Source: Hydrogenophaga sp. | GTDB lineage: Bacteria; Pseudomonadota; Gammaproteobacteria; Burkholderiales; Burkholderiaceae_C | DNA length: 50,608 nt | Reading direction: 5' to 3' | Assembly (NCBI RefSeq): GCF_026125825.1 | Contig: NZ_JAHCKK010000024.1 | Coordinates: forward strand, 1-50,608 | Shown: positions 8,104 to 16,052 of the stretch, in pieces | Layout: each line of letters starts with the position of its first letter | Numbering within the stretch: the stretch's first letter is position 1 | The notes under the pieces: generated by a model | Told to the model about the DNA's origin: nothing | Seen by the model: the letters and a program-made list of their open reading frames with translations, nothing else | The model's database searches: none | Translations under genes and position numbers: made by a program

Positions 8104-8985
8104 ATGTCCGAAGCCCGCCAGCTCCACTCCGTTCTGCCGCTGTGCCTGGCGCTGCTGGGTTTGCTGGCCAGCCCCGCCCAGGCGGCGCCGGCCGGTCCCT
8201 GCGAGGCCCTGGTCGCGCGCCTGCCCAACCTCCAGCGCGCGTTGTGCGACGCGGCCGAACTCAAACCCACCCGAGGCCGCTCGGTGCAGGGCCGCACGAT
8301 CTACGTCCGAGACGTGACCGCACCCGACGCGAAACTGCGTGTGCTGGTGGTCGGCGCCATGCACGGCGACGAACTCTCATCCGCCGCCGTGGCCCTGCAC
8401 TGGATCCAGCACGCGGTGCAGATGCCGGCCAACGCGCACTGGCGCTTCATCCCTGCGCTCAACCCCGATGGCCTTCTGGCCCGCCCCGCGCGGCGCACCA
8501 ACGCCAATGGCGTCGACCTCAACCGCAACTTCCCCACCCCCGACTGGCAGCGCGAAGCCAAGGTCTACTGGGAGCAGCGCACCCGCAAGGACCCGCGCCG
8601 CTGGCCGGGATCGAGCCCGCTGTCCGAGCCCGAGTCGCGCTTCCTGCACGACGAGATGGCGCGCTTCCAGCCGCACCTCATCGTGAGCATCCACGCGCCC
8701 TACGGCGTGCTCGACTTCGACGGCCCTGGCGTGCCGCCGCCCAAGCTCGGTCGGCTCTATCTCGACCAGGTCGGCATCTTCCCTGGCAGCTTGGGCAACT
8801 ACGGCGGCGTGCAACAAGGCATGCCCGTGGTCACGGTCGAATTGCCCAGCGCGCTGCGCACACCGCTGGACGCGGAAATGCGCCAGATGTGGATGGACAT
8901 GCAGCGCTGGATGGGCGAACGGCTGCGACCTGAGGAAGCCGCGCCGCTGGTGCTCCCCGTGAAGACCGCCCGCAAGACCAGCTGA
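8104..8985 (+). CDS. M14-family zinc carboxypeptidase (MpaA-like amidase)
   Basis: This 293-residue exported protein has a signal peptide (about 1-27, ending AQA). Zinc ligands H87 and E90 lie in the HGDE motif and H197 in SIHAP; the catalytic Glu is E246 in TVELPS. VDLNRNFP (137-144) supplies the substrate-binding Asn-Arg pair. This set defines the M14 metallocarboxypeptidase fold, and the short catalytic domain resembles MpaA, the murein tripeptide amidase, although MpaA is cytoplasmic. A role in periplasmic peptide or murein turnover is inferred. A TAGAAT hexamer ends 6 bases before the ATG with no ribosome-binding site between, which suggests a leaderless transcript. Confidence 0.85.
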   Translation: MSEARQLHSVLPLCLALLGLLASPAQAAPAGPCEALVARLPNLQRALCDAAELKPTRGRSVQGRTIYVRDVTAPDAKLRVLVVGAMHGDELSSAAVALHWIQHAVQMPANAHWRFIPALNPDGLLARPARRTNANGVDLNRNFPTPDWQREAKVYWEQRTRKDPRRWPGSSPLSEPESRFLHDEMARFQPHLIVSIHAPYGVLDFDGPGVPPPKLGRLYLDQVGIFPGSLGNYGGVQQGMPVVTVELPSALRTPLDAEMRQMWMDMQRWMGERLRPEEAAPLVLPVKTARKTS

Positions 8986-9350
8986 CGGATCAGGCGGCAG
9001 CTTCGCCGCTCACCAGCGACCACAGCACTTCGGCCGACTCGGCTCCGAGCCGGCCATGCACCTCGGGATGCCCGTAGCAAAGCAGGAACTGCACACTGCG
9101 CTGCAGCATCAGGTCTTCGCAAGCCTCCGCTTCGACCTGAAGACCGCCATCGACTAGGGCAAAGCCAGGTCCCAGAACCCGCTGTTCTGGCACGAGGAAG
9201 CGGGCGATCCGCTGGACCACGAATTGCGGGCCGAGCTCACCTGCGCACGCTGGAGATGCTCAAGCAATGCGGCTGGTCACCCAGCCGCTGCATCCCGCAC
9301 GGTGAACTTGCCCGCGTTGCCAGGAATCGGCTTCGAGGGCAAGTCCGACC
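8986..9350. other. Low-information gap with possible gene remnant
   Basis: No well-supported gene fills this 365-base stretch. On the plus strand, 9120-9330 contains protein-like runs in two frames (LFWHEEAGDPLDHELRAELT, then LRTLEMLKQCGW one frame over) interrupted by a TAG at about 9155. This looks like a decayed gene of unknown identity. A 76-codon minus-strand frame (8990-9220) overlaps it. Confidence 0.35.
8990..9220 (-). CDS. Hypothetical protein (doubtful)
   Basis: This open frame of 76 codons ends 4 bases past the M14 gene stop. The C-terminal half (QRSVQFLLCYGHPEVHGRLG onward) reads like a soluble protein. The N-terminal half overlaps the possible plus-strand remnant, and no family is recognised. 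Codon bias alone could create such a frame in this high-GC DNA. It is listed only because nothing else explains the stretch. Confidence 0.25.
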   Translation of the reverse strand: MVQRIARFLVPEQRVLGPGFALVDGGLQVEAEACEDLMLQRSVQFLLCYGHPEVHGRLGAESAEVLWSLVSGEAAA

Positions 9351-9689
9351 TCATTTCGCAAATGCGGGCGCTGGTTTCGTGAGGCGTGGGGAGAGCGCCT
9401 GAACCCTCATCGACGGCAAACGCGCCGCCGAAGGCCGGGCGTCGTGAACCACTTCGCCTGTGACCCGCACGATCTGGTTCTGGTGGCTTTCGATCTCGGA
9501 ACGGAGCAATCCCAGGAGCAGCCATTGCTCCGTTTCGGAAATCACGATCACAGCCTGCGCGAACGGCTCGTTCCCCTTCAGGACCAGCGTGCCCTCGACT
9601 TCGATCAAGCGGGCACTCCCCTGGCCGCCTTGGCAGGCTGCCAGCTGCATCCCCACCATGATCGCAAGGGAGAGCAGGTACCGGCGCAT
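9351..9689 (-). CDS. Small lipoprotein, unknown function
   Basis: This protein of about 112 residues starts MRRYLLSLAIMVGMQLAAC: a basic n-region, hydrophobic core and LAAC lipobox, so it is expected to be lipidated at Cys19. The mature part is a short beta-rich domain with a LIEVEGTLVLKG start and a VRVTGEVV strand. It resembles the small OB-like envelope lipoproteins but is not assigned to a named family. A longer start at 9710 adds seven residues before the signal. It lies downstream of the M30-type lipoprotein on the same strand, with 40 bases between them. Confidence 0.6.
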   Translation of the reverse strand: MRRYLLSLAIMVGMQLAACQGGQGSARLIEVEGTLVLKGNEPFAQAVIVISETEQWLLLGLLRSEIESHQNQIVRVTGEVVHDARPSAARLPSMRVQALSPRLTKPAPAFAK

Positions 9690-9729
9690 CGGATGGACGC
9701 TCTTCTGCATCGGTGGTGGTGCCGGGGTG

Positions 9730-11361
9730 TCAGTGAATGACCACGGAGAGCGAGGCGCCAGGAGGAACCCTCACCGAATCGACGTAGGTGCCGCTGACAC
9801 TCTTGCGGACGATGGGCAGGGTCGCGAGCGGCTTAATCTGTGTGGGGGCAGACAAAGGCAGAACCCGTTGGCTCTTGAAAGCAAAGGCGTTGATCGCGGG
9901 AACACTGAAGCCACCTTCTGATCGCGCGGGGAATCCGTAACCGACCGGAGCCCCCGCCTGAGGCAACACGCCTGCCGCGCTCACGGTGAAACGCCGGAAT
10001 TGCTGCGCCAGGGAGGACGTGGGTGCCGCTACCTTGATCGCGGCATCGAGCGCATTGAGTGAGTTCGATGAGGTCTGCGTCAACAGGTTCTTGAAAAATC
10101 CCACGCCCAGTTGCCGCACAAGGAACCCACCGAACGACCCTGATACGGAGTAGCTTTCGCACGTGCCGGAATAAGCCGTCCACGTTGTCAACGGGCACTG
10201 GAAGGAAGCGTAGCCCAGACCGTTTGCGCCGAGGTACTGGGGCAGGCGAAGGTCTCGGATGGGGTTGAAGGCCGTCAACGAATGGGCCACCAGGTCCTCC
10301 ATGGCCATGGCGCTCATTTCGTCCAGCCAGGTATCGAACGCGTGGTAGGGACTGATTTTGATGCTGCGCCGGTAGTAATTGCTCATGTGCATCATCTCGT
10401 GGGCCAGCGTCAGGATGCCGTTTTCCAGACCCGTGTTGCCATCGCGGTAAAGGGTTTCGGTGTCCAGGTAGATCGAGAGCGACTCATTGCTGGTCGGAAT
10501 CACGCTCTTGAGGAAGTTGTTAAGGGCGAAGAAGTAGCCGACGACGCCGTAGGCGTGGCTGTTGTTGTCAAAGTTGAGCAGGACGACGTCCAGCGGTTGG
10601 CTGGCGTTGTTGATCAGTTCGCTGTAGCTGTGTGCGCCCCAGAGCGGCCCGCCTACCGAGATCAGGCTGTCGTACACACCGTTGGTCTGCGCCAGCTTGG
10701 TTGCCAGGGTATCCAGAATGGCATCGGTGATCTTGGGCGTGGCGTACTCCGAAGTTTCCACCCAGAAATTGACTTGGCGGCCGTCGGAAGCCACCACTTG
10801 CTTGGCCAAGGTGGTGGGGCGGTCGGTGTTGTCGGTGTGCCGGAACGATTGCGTGTCGCCAACGGCATGGACCGTGGAAGTCTGTGGGGCCCCAACCAAT
10901 GAACGCGCTTGACCCTGCGCGTCGCGTATGGCCTGGATCCATCCCGCGCGATTGAACTCAGCGATGCTTGCCTTCGTCGCATCTTCTGTTTGCGACGCAG
11001 ACACGGCGAACAGATCGGTGCCGGAAAAGTTGGGGATGGAGCCCGATGGCAGCGGCACGGTGGCCGTGCTCTCGTTGGTCAAGATCAGTTGCACGTCTTG
11101 CCCGGCCAGGCCCGAGATGGAAATGGGAATGTCCTTGATGGCGCTGCCCGAGTTGATGGCTTGCCAAATGCCCGTTCCGCTGCCTGCGTACGTGGTGGCG
11201 CTGGTGGCGGCGCAGGACTGACAGGCCGGTTCAACGGCGCTGATCGGGCCGCTTGGAGGGGCGACATCGCCTCCGCCGCCACCGCAGCCGGCGACGTGCA
11301 GTGAAATCAGGATCGAAGAGAGAAGAGCGATGCGTTGCTGGGATCTTGAAAGATGGACCAT
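9730..11361 (-). CDS. M30-type (hyicolysin-like) metalloprotease lipoprotein
   Basis: This 543-residue protein begins with a lipoprotein signal (lipobox VAGC, lipidated Cys26, then a glycine-rich linker). A zinc-metalloprotease motif H321-E-x-x-H325 lies in LTLAHEMMHMSNYYRR, with a downstream WLDEMSAMAMEDL segment that fits a third ligand Glu. This arrangement is typical of the M30 (hyicolysin) family. The N-terminal 200 residues hold a beta-rich region with a NESTATVPLPSG-type strand pattern. The ATG at 11361 is used because it gives the signal peptide; the reading frame is open further upstream. It is probably anchored in the outer membrane and degrades external protein (inference). Confidence 0.78.
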   Translation of the reverse strand: MVHLSRSQQRIALLSSILISLHVAGCGGGGGDVAPPSGPISAVEPACQSCAATSATTYAGSGTGIWQAINSGSAIKDIPISISGLAGQDVQLILTNESTATVPLPSGSIPNFSGTDLFAVSASQTEDATKASIAEFNRAGWIQAIRDAQGQARSLVGAPQTSTVHAVGDTQSFRHTDNTDRPTTLAKQVVASDGRQVNFWVETSEYATPKITDAILDTLATKLAQTNGVYDSLISVGGPLWGAHSYSELINNASQPLDVVLLNFDNNSHAYGVVGYFFALNNFLKSVIPTSNESLSIYLDTETLYRDGNTGLENGILTLAHEMMHMSNYYRRSIKISPYHAFDTWLDEMSAMAMEDLVAHSLTAFNPIRDLRLPQYLGANGLGYASFQCPLTTWTAYSGTCESYSVSGSFGGFLVRQLGVGFFKNLLTQTSSNSLNALDAAIKVAAPTSSLAQQFRRFTVSAAGVLPQAGAPVGYGFPARSEGGFSVPAINAFAFKSQRVLPLSAPTQIKPLATLPIVRKSVSGTYVDSVRVPPGASLSVVIH

Positions 11362-11737
11362 ATGAATGCGTGTGAAAGCGAGCCACGGTCGTGTGGACAG
11401 TGGCTGATGTTGAGAAGCGTGTGGATCGTCCGAAGACGGGGGCTCAACCCCGATGCATGGACGAGGTCGAGGCACGGGCAATCAGCAGCCGTGCGATGCA
11501 GTGCAGTTGAACTAAATCAAGCGTTGGTATTCCCTCCCTCCCTGCGCAATCGCGTGTGACATCGCGCCAATCCGGGGCGGTCATGCACGCGTGTTGTGAT
11601 CTTTTTTGCGCGACGGCAAATTGCCTTCAGGCAGTTTGCCGGGAGAGAGTTGGAACAAGTCAGAGAGGGATGGGGTGCAGACTAAAGAGAACCAGTAGTC
11701 ATTGCCGGGGAATCAATTGCATCTAGGCAGGGCGGAT
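11362..11737. other. Non-coding gap with a strong stem-loop
   Basis: This 376-base stretch lies between the 5' end of the M30-type gene and the 3' end of dadA. No convincing open frame was found. It is more AT-rich than the neighbouring genes and holds the inverted repeat at 11615-11640. The promoter of the M30-type gene should lie in its left part. Confidence 0.5.
11615..11640. promoter_or_regulatory. Stem-loop with 11-bp arms, not a typical terminator
   Basis: The arms GGCAAATTGCC and GGCAGTTTGCC flank a TTCA loop. In RNA the single mismatch is a G-U pair, so the stem is complete. Neither strand has a T-run following the stem, which argues against a simple intrinsic terminator. A T6 tract lies on its 5' side on the plus strand. 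Confidence 0.45.
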
Positions 11738-13090
11738 TCAACCCCTGGATGTCGCCTGCAATCGCCGCACGCCGGCCGGCGCTGCCGCTTTCGGGTAGGA
11801 GCCCATCCCCTGGAACCCGAAGTTCATCGCCGGCTGTTCACCGTGGATGAGTTCGGCAATCGCCTTGCCCGAACCCGCGCCATGCGTCCAGCCCAGCGTG
11901 CCGTGACCGGCATTGATCCACAGCTTTCTCAGCCTGGTGCGGCCGATCAAGGGGATGTTGGTGGGCGTGGCGGGGCGCAGGCCGCACCAGAACCTGGGAT
12001 CGCCGCCCTCGTCGGCCGTTCGGGTGTCTGCCACGCCGGGGAACACCTGTTCGATGCGGCGCACCAGCATGTCGCAGCGCTTGCGTGCCAGTGGCGTGTC
12101 CAGCGAGAGGTCGAAACCGCCGAGCTCAATGGTGCCCGCGACACGAAGCTCGTTGCCCAGCCGCGAGACGGCACATTTCATCTGGTCGTCGAGCAGGCTC
12201 ACCGAGGGTGCGCGCTCGGGGCGCAACAAGGGCAACGTGGCGCTGTAGCCTTTGCCAGGGTAGATCGGCACGTTCACACCGACCGATGCGAGCAGCGGCG
12301 TGGAGTACGAGCCGCAGGCCACGACGAAGGCGTCGGCCTTGAGCACACTGGCCAGGCCGGTGGCGCGGTCTCGCACGCGCACCTGGCGCACTTCGCGTCC
12401 GTCGCTTTCCAACTGCTCGATGTCGTGTCCGAACAGCAGCCGCGCGCCGCGTTGGCCGCACAGGGCCGCAAGCTGCTGAGTGAACACGCGCGCATCGCCC
12501 GATTCGTCGCTCTGCGTGTAGGTGCCTCCGACGATGCGATCGCCAAACGCCTGGAGCGCCGGTTCGATGGCCAGCAGCTCTTCGCGCGTGACCACGCGCC
12601 GCTGCACGCCGAAGCGTTGCATCACCGCCGCAGCGTCGGCCGCACCATCGAAGGATTTCTGGTCGGTGTAATAGTGCGCGATGCCGCGTTCCAGCCGGTT
12701 GTATTCGATGCCAGTCTCGGCCACCACGTCCTTGAGGGCAGCGTGGCTGTAGGCACCGAGCGCCACGAGTTGCGCCACGTTGCGCACAAAGGCCTTGTCG
12801 TTGCACTGGGCCAGGAACTGCAGGCCCCAACGCCACTGCGCCCAGTCAAGCTGTGGGCGAAACAGCAGCGGCGATTCGTCAGAGAACATCCACTTCAAGG
12901 TCTTGAGCGGCGCCTCCTTGTTGGCCCAGGGTTCGCAATAGCTCACCGAGATCTGCGCCGCGTTGGCGAAGCTGGTTTCCAGCGCGGCGTCTGGCTGCCG
13001 GTCGACCAGGGTGACTTCGTGGCCGCGCTGCAGCAGGTGCCACGCCGTGCTGACTCCGATGATGCCCGCGCCCAATACCGTGACTTGCAT
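11738..13090 (-). CDS. dadA: D-amino acid dehydrogenase, small subunit type
   Basis: This 450-residue FAD enzyme of the DadA/DAO family oxidises D-amino acids to 2-oxo acids and feeds electrons to the respiratory chain at the inner membrane. The N-terminus VTVLGAGIIGVSTAWHLL is the dinucleotide-binding fold. SFANAAQISVSYCEPWANK is the diagnostic DadA segment, and the C-terminus holds RPATPTNIPLIGRT and NAGHGTLGWTHGAGSG. The ATG at 13090 has GGAGCGGATC before it; a TTG 12 bases upstream is rejected. It is divergent from an ArgP-type regulator, which may control it. No alanine racemase lies next to it. Confidence 0.93.
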   Translation of the reverse strand: MQVTVLGAGIIGVSTAWHLLQRGHEVTLVDRQPDAALETSFANAAQISVSYCEPWANKEAPLKTLKWMFSDESPLLFRPQLDWAQWRWGLQFLAQCNDKAFVRNVAQLVALGAYSHAALKDVVAETGIEYNRLERGIAHYYTDQKSFDGAADAAAVMQRFGVQRRVVTREELLAIEPALQAFGDRIVGGTYTQSDESGDARVFTQQLAALCGQRGARLLFGHDIEQLESDGREVRQVRVRDRATGLASVLKADAFVVACGSYSTPLLASVGVNVPIYPGKGYSATLPLLRPERAPSVSLLDDQMKCAVSRLGNELRVAGTIELGGFDLSLDTPLARKRCDMLVRRIEQVFPGVADTRTADEGGDPRFWCGLRPATPTNIPLIGRTRLRKLWINAGHGTLGWTHGAGSGKAIAELIHGEQPAMNFGFQGMGSYPKAAAPAGVRRLQATSRG

Positions 13091-13240
13091 GATCCGCTCC
13101 AAAAGTGGGGTGGTGAATGCGCCGCAGTATGGAAAATATCGGGTGCTTGGTGAAGTGAAATTAAACTAAAATTGGCTTCATCAGAATGACTTATGTGCAG
13201 GCCACAAGCCATGCACGCCGCTCGCTGCCCGAGGTCACCC

Positions 13241-14170
13241 ATGAGCACCTTTGATCCAGACGCCCTTGAATGCCTGGCCGCCATCATCGAGGAGGGTGGT
13301 TTCGAGCGCGCCGCGCAGCGCCTTTCCATCACCCAGTCTGCGGTCTCGCAGCGCTTGCGGGCGCTGGAGGCGCAAGTCGGCACGGTGCTGATCGTGCGCA
13401 GCCGCCCGCTCAAGCCCACGGCAGCGGGGCAGCTCATGCTCAAGCACGCCAAGATGATGCGCTTGCTGCGTGCCGATCTGGAAAAGGACCTCAAGGAGCT
13501 CGCGCCCAGTTCCACGGGAAATGGTCGCGACGACGAGCGCATCTCGGTGGCGATCAATGCGGACAGCATCGCCACCTGGGCCCTGCCCGCGCTCAATGCC
13601 CTCGCGCAGGGCGGTTTGCCGATCGAGATCATCACCGACGATCAGGAGTTCACCCACGAGTGGCTGCGCGAAGGCCAGGTGTTGGGCTGCGTGACCTCGC
13701 TGGGGCAGGCGCTGCGGGGTTGCAAGATGGAAGCGCTCGGCACCATGGACTATGTGGTGGTGGCGCAGGCCGCTTATGCCGCCGAGCACTTGCCCAAGGG
13801 CCTGAACGCGCACAACTTTCACAAGGTGCCCTTCGTGGCGTTCAACCGCAAGGACAACCTGCAGCACGGCTTTGTGTCCAAGGCCTTCGGCCTTTCGCGG
13901 GTGATGCTCAAGCAGTTGTTCGTGCCTTCCAGCGAAGGCCAGGTGCGTGCGGTGATGGCGGGGTGGGGCGTGAGCGTGTTGCCCGAGCTGCGTGTGCGCG
14001 AACTGCTGAGCGCAGGCGAGCTGGTGAATCTCGCGCCGCGCCATCGGCTGGGCGTGGCGCTGCATTGGCATTGCTGGAACCTCAATTCCGATGTGCTTGA
14101 CGCCTTGAGCACGGCGCTGCGCGTTGCTGCGGCCAAGAACCTGCGCCCGGCGAATCAGAGTCCCGCGTAA
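13241..14170 (+). CDS. LysR-family regulator, ArgP/LysG type
   Basis: This 309-residue LysR regulator has an HTH that reads ALECLAAIIEEGGFERAAQRLSITQSAVSQRLRALE. Together with the LIVRSRPLKPTAAGQ segment this marks the ArgP/IciA/LysG subgroup, which senses basic amino acids and commonly controls lysine or arginine export. The start ATG at 13241 follows GAGGTCACCC; an ATG upstream in the same frame has no such site. Here it faces dadA rather than a lysE-type exporter, so a D- or L-amino-acid-responsive control of dadA is a reasonable inference. Confidence 0.88.
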   Translation: MSTFDPDALECLAAIIEEGGFERAAQRLSITQSAVSQRLRALEAQVGTVLIVRSRPLKPTAAGQLMLKHAKMMRLLRADLEKDLKELAPSSTGNGRDDERISVAINADSIATWALPALNALAQGGLPIEIITDDQEFTHEWLREGQVLGCVTSLGQALRGCKMEALGTMDYVVVAQAAYAAEHLPKGLNAHNFHKVPFVAFNRKDNLQHGFVSKAFGLSRVMLKQLFVPSSEGQVRAVMAGWGVSVLPELRVRELLSAGELVNLAPRHRLGVALHWHCWNLNSDVLDALSTALRVAAAKNLRPANQSPA

Positions 14171-14194
14171 AAAAGCCCCGCCGAGGCGGGGCTT
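14167..14194 (-). terminator. Intrinsic terminator for the fasciclin gene
   Basis: On the minus strand the stem AAGCCCCGCC / GGCGGGGCTT with a 2-base loop is followed directly by TTTTTTA. It lies 22 bases past the fasciclin stop codon, and overlaps the LysR stop on the other strand. Confidence 0.85.
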
Positions 14195-14215
14195 GTGCAT
14201 GGGGTCGAGCAGGCC

Positions 14216-14671
14216 TTACTTGGGCATGATCACCGTGTCGATCACATGGATCACGCCGTTGTCGGCGGCAATATCGGTCTTCACGACATTGGCGGCGTCC
14301 ACTTTCACGCCACCCGTGGTGGACACGGTCAGCTTGCTGCCTTGCACGGTGGTGACCATGCCCGGCTTCACGTCCTTGGCCATCACCTTCCCTGGCACGA
14401 CGTGGTAAGTCAGCACCTTGGTCAGTGCGGCCTTGTCCTTGAGCAGTGCGTCCAGCGTGGCCTTCGGGATCTTGGCGAAGGCTTCGTCCGTCGGCGCGAA
14501 CACCGTGAACGGGCCTGGGCCCTTGAGGGTGTCGACGAGGCCTGCGGCCTGCACGGCCGTCACCAGCGTTTTGAATGAGCCCGCGGCCACCGCGGTGTCC
14601 ACGATGTCTGCGGCATGGGCGGTGCCCAAGGCACCCAGGGCGAGCAGCGAAGCGATCAGGGTCTTTTTCAT
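14216..14671 (-). CDS. Secreted fasciclin (FAS1) domain protein
   Basis: This 151-residue exported protein has a signal peptide ([20 protein letters not shown]) followed by one FAS1 domain. The FAS1 H1 box is [17 protein letters not shown] at about residues 53-69, the [10 protein letters not shown] strand follows near 87-96, and the H2-like end reads [13 protein letters not shown]. Such single-domain proteins are thought to act in adhesion or envelope function; the exact role is not known. The ATG at 14671 has GAAGGA seven bases upstream. It stands alone between two terminators and diverges from the TetR gene. Confidence 0.92.
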   Translation of the reverse strand: MKKTLIASLLALGALGTAHAADIVDTAVAAGSFKTLVTAVQAAGLVDTLKGPGPFTVFAPTDEAFAKIPKATLDALLKDKAALTKVLTYHVVPGKVMAKDVKPGMVTTVQGSKLTVSTTGGVKVDAANVVKTDIAADNGVIHVIDTVIMPK

Positions 14672-14756
14672 GGTGCAGTCCTTCATTGATTCAGGTTCGG
14701 TCAGCGCGAAATGGCGCGGACCGCGGCGAATAATATCCTCATCGGTCGAAAAAGAT

Positions 14757-14778
14757 ACTGATCAGTCACTAGTTGACT
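14757..14778. promoter_or_regulatory. Overlapping dyads, candidate TetR operator
   Basis: The palindrome ACTGATCAGT (14757-14766) overlaps a second dyad AGTCA-N5-TGACT (14764-14778) between the fasciclin and TetR genes. A TTGACT hexamer within it could be a -35 box reading toward tetR. The site is well placed for autoregulation by the TetR protein and control of the divergent gene. Confidence 0.45.
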
Positions 14779-14845
14779 TAACGGTATGGTTATCGACGAA
14801 GTCGTCAATATGAGGCAGAATTCGAGCCCTGTCATAAGGTTGCCC

Positions 14846-15493
14846 ATGGTCAGCGCCACGCTCAAATCGTCCCCCGAAACCTCCGTCAAGCGCAGCTTTC
14901 GCGCGCAGATGCACCTGGCGCGCGAGGACGCGATCGTCACGGTGGTCAACCGCCTGTTGGCGGAAAAAGGCTTCGAGGCCATGACGCTGGACGAGGTGGC
15001 GATCGAGGTGGGCATTGCCAAAGCCAGCCTGTACAAGCATTTTTCGAGCAAGGAAGATCTCGCTGCCGCAGCGATGGTGCGCGTGATGGAGCGCGCCCTG
15101 GCATTCCTCGACAAGCTCCAGGGCGAGTCGGCTGGCGCGCGGCCGATCGACCAGCTCAAGGCCGTGGCCCGATGGACCATGGAGGTGCAGCTCGCCGGCG
15201 AAATGCCATCGCTGCCCAGCGAAAACTCCAGCCTGCGTGCCGCGCTGACCACCAACAAGGCCTATGTGGACGGGCTCATGGAGGTGAGCGAGCGCCTGGG
15301 GGCTTGGATCACGGCGGCGCAGGCCGACGGCAGCCTGAACCCGGCCTTGCCGCCCATCGCCGTGCTCTATACCTTGTACGCCCGCGCCTGCGACCCGGTG
15401 CTCGGCTTCCTCAAAGGCAGCGAGCAGTACAACAACGAACAGATCATCGAGATGGTGCTGAGCACCTGTTTCGACGGCTTGCAGGCACGCTGA
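14846..15493 (+). CDS. TetR-family transcriptional regulator
   Basis: This 215-residue protein has a TetR N-terminal HTH at about residues 25-75: AIVTVVNRLLAEKGFEAMTL, then DEVAIEVGIAKASLYKHFSSKEDL. A helical ligand-binding domain of unknown specificity follows. The ATG at 14846 is chosen (AAGG about 6 bases upstream); in-frame starts further left, at 14786 and 14810, would run through the operator region. It diverges from the fasciclin gene, so that gene and itself are the obvious targets. It converges on the UspA gene. Confidence 0.88.
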   Translation: MVSATLKSSPETSVKRSFRAQMHLAREDAIVTVVNRLLAEKGFEAMTLDEVAIEVGIAKASLYKHFSSKEDLAAAAMVRVMERALAFLDKLQGESAGARPIDQLKAVARWTMEVQLAGEMPSLPSENSSLRAALTTNKAYVDGLMEVSERLGAWITAAQADGSLNPALPPIAVLYTLYARACDPVLGFLKGSEQYNNEQIIEMVLSTCFDGLQAR

Positions 15494-15513
15494 CGGCGCT
15501 GGCCGCGCGCCCA

Positions 15514-15540
15514 AGAAAAAGGGCCGCATCGGCGGCCCTT
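15514..15540 (-). terminator. Intrinsic terminator for the UspA gene
   Basis: The stem AAGGGCCGC / GCGGCCCTT with a 4-base loop is followed on the minus strand by TTTTTC. It lies 21 bases beyond the UspA stop and 20 bases beyond the TetR stop. Confidence 0.8.
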
Positions 15541-15561
15541 GGTGCGAGCGTTCGGGAGGAA

Positions 15562-15984
15562 TCAGCGCACCAGCAGCACGGGCACGCCGCAGTGCGCCAG
15601 CACCTGCGTGGCGACCGATCCCATCACCAGGTTGCCCAGCGCGCTGTGGCCATGCGAACCCATGATCAACAGGTCGAACTTGCCGCCTTCGGCCGCCTTG
15701 GAGATCTGTTCGCCGGGCGAGCCCACCTTGTGGATGGCCTTGGCATCGATGCCATGGCGCTTGAGGAACTTGGCCACCGTGCCGGTGACCTTGGCGGACT
15801 CTTCCTCGTAGTACTCGTTGGCGGCCGCAGCGCCCACGGCTGCGCGCGCGCGCGGTGGCAGCGGGGCCTGCACCGTGATCATCGAGAAGCTGTTGCTCGA
15901 GCCGAACATCTCGCCGTGCGTGGCCAGGTAGGCAAGCATTTTCTTGGTGTAGGCGCTGCCATCGACAGCCAGCAGAATCTTCAT
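15562..15984 (-). CDS. Universal stress protein, UspA family
   Basis: This 140-residue single-domain Usp has an N-terminus MKILLAVDGSAYTKKML and a C-terminal ATP-binding motif: GSHGHSALGNLVMGSVATQVLAH, i.e. G-x2-G-x9-G-(S/T). That predicts an ATP-binding UspA (UspFG/MJ0577 type). The length is normal for the family. AAGGAGAG precedes the ATG at 15984. It stands alone and ends at its own terminator. No specific stress input can be read from the sequence. Confidence 0.92.
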   Translation of the reverse strand: MKILLAVDGSAYTKKMLAYLATHGEMFGSSNSFSMITVQAPLPPRARAAVGAAAANEYYEEESAKVTGTVAKFLKRHGIDAKAIHKVGSPGEQISKAAEGGKFDLLIMGSHGHSALGNLVMGSVATQVLAHCGVPVLLVR

Positions 15985-16052
15985 AGGTCTCTCCTTCTAG
16001 GTTGAATCAGTGCGCAGTGTATGTCCTCGCGGCAGGTGGACCTTGCGCTGCC

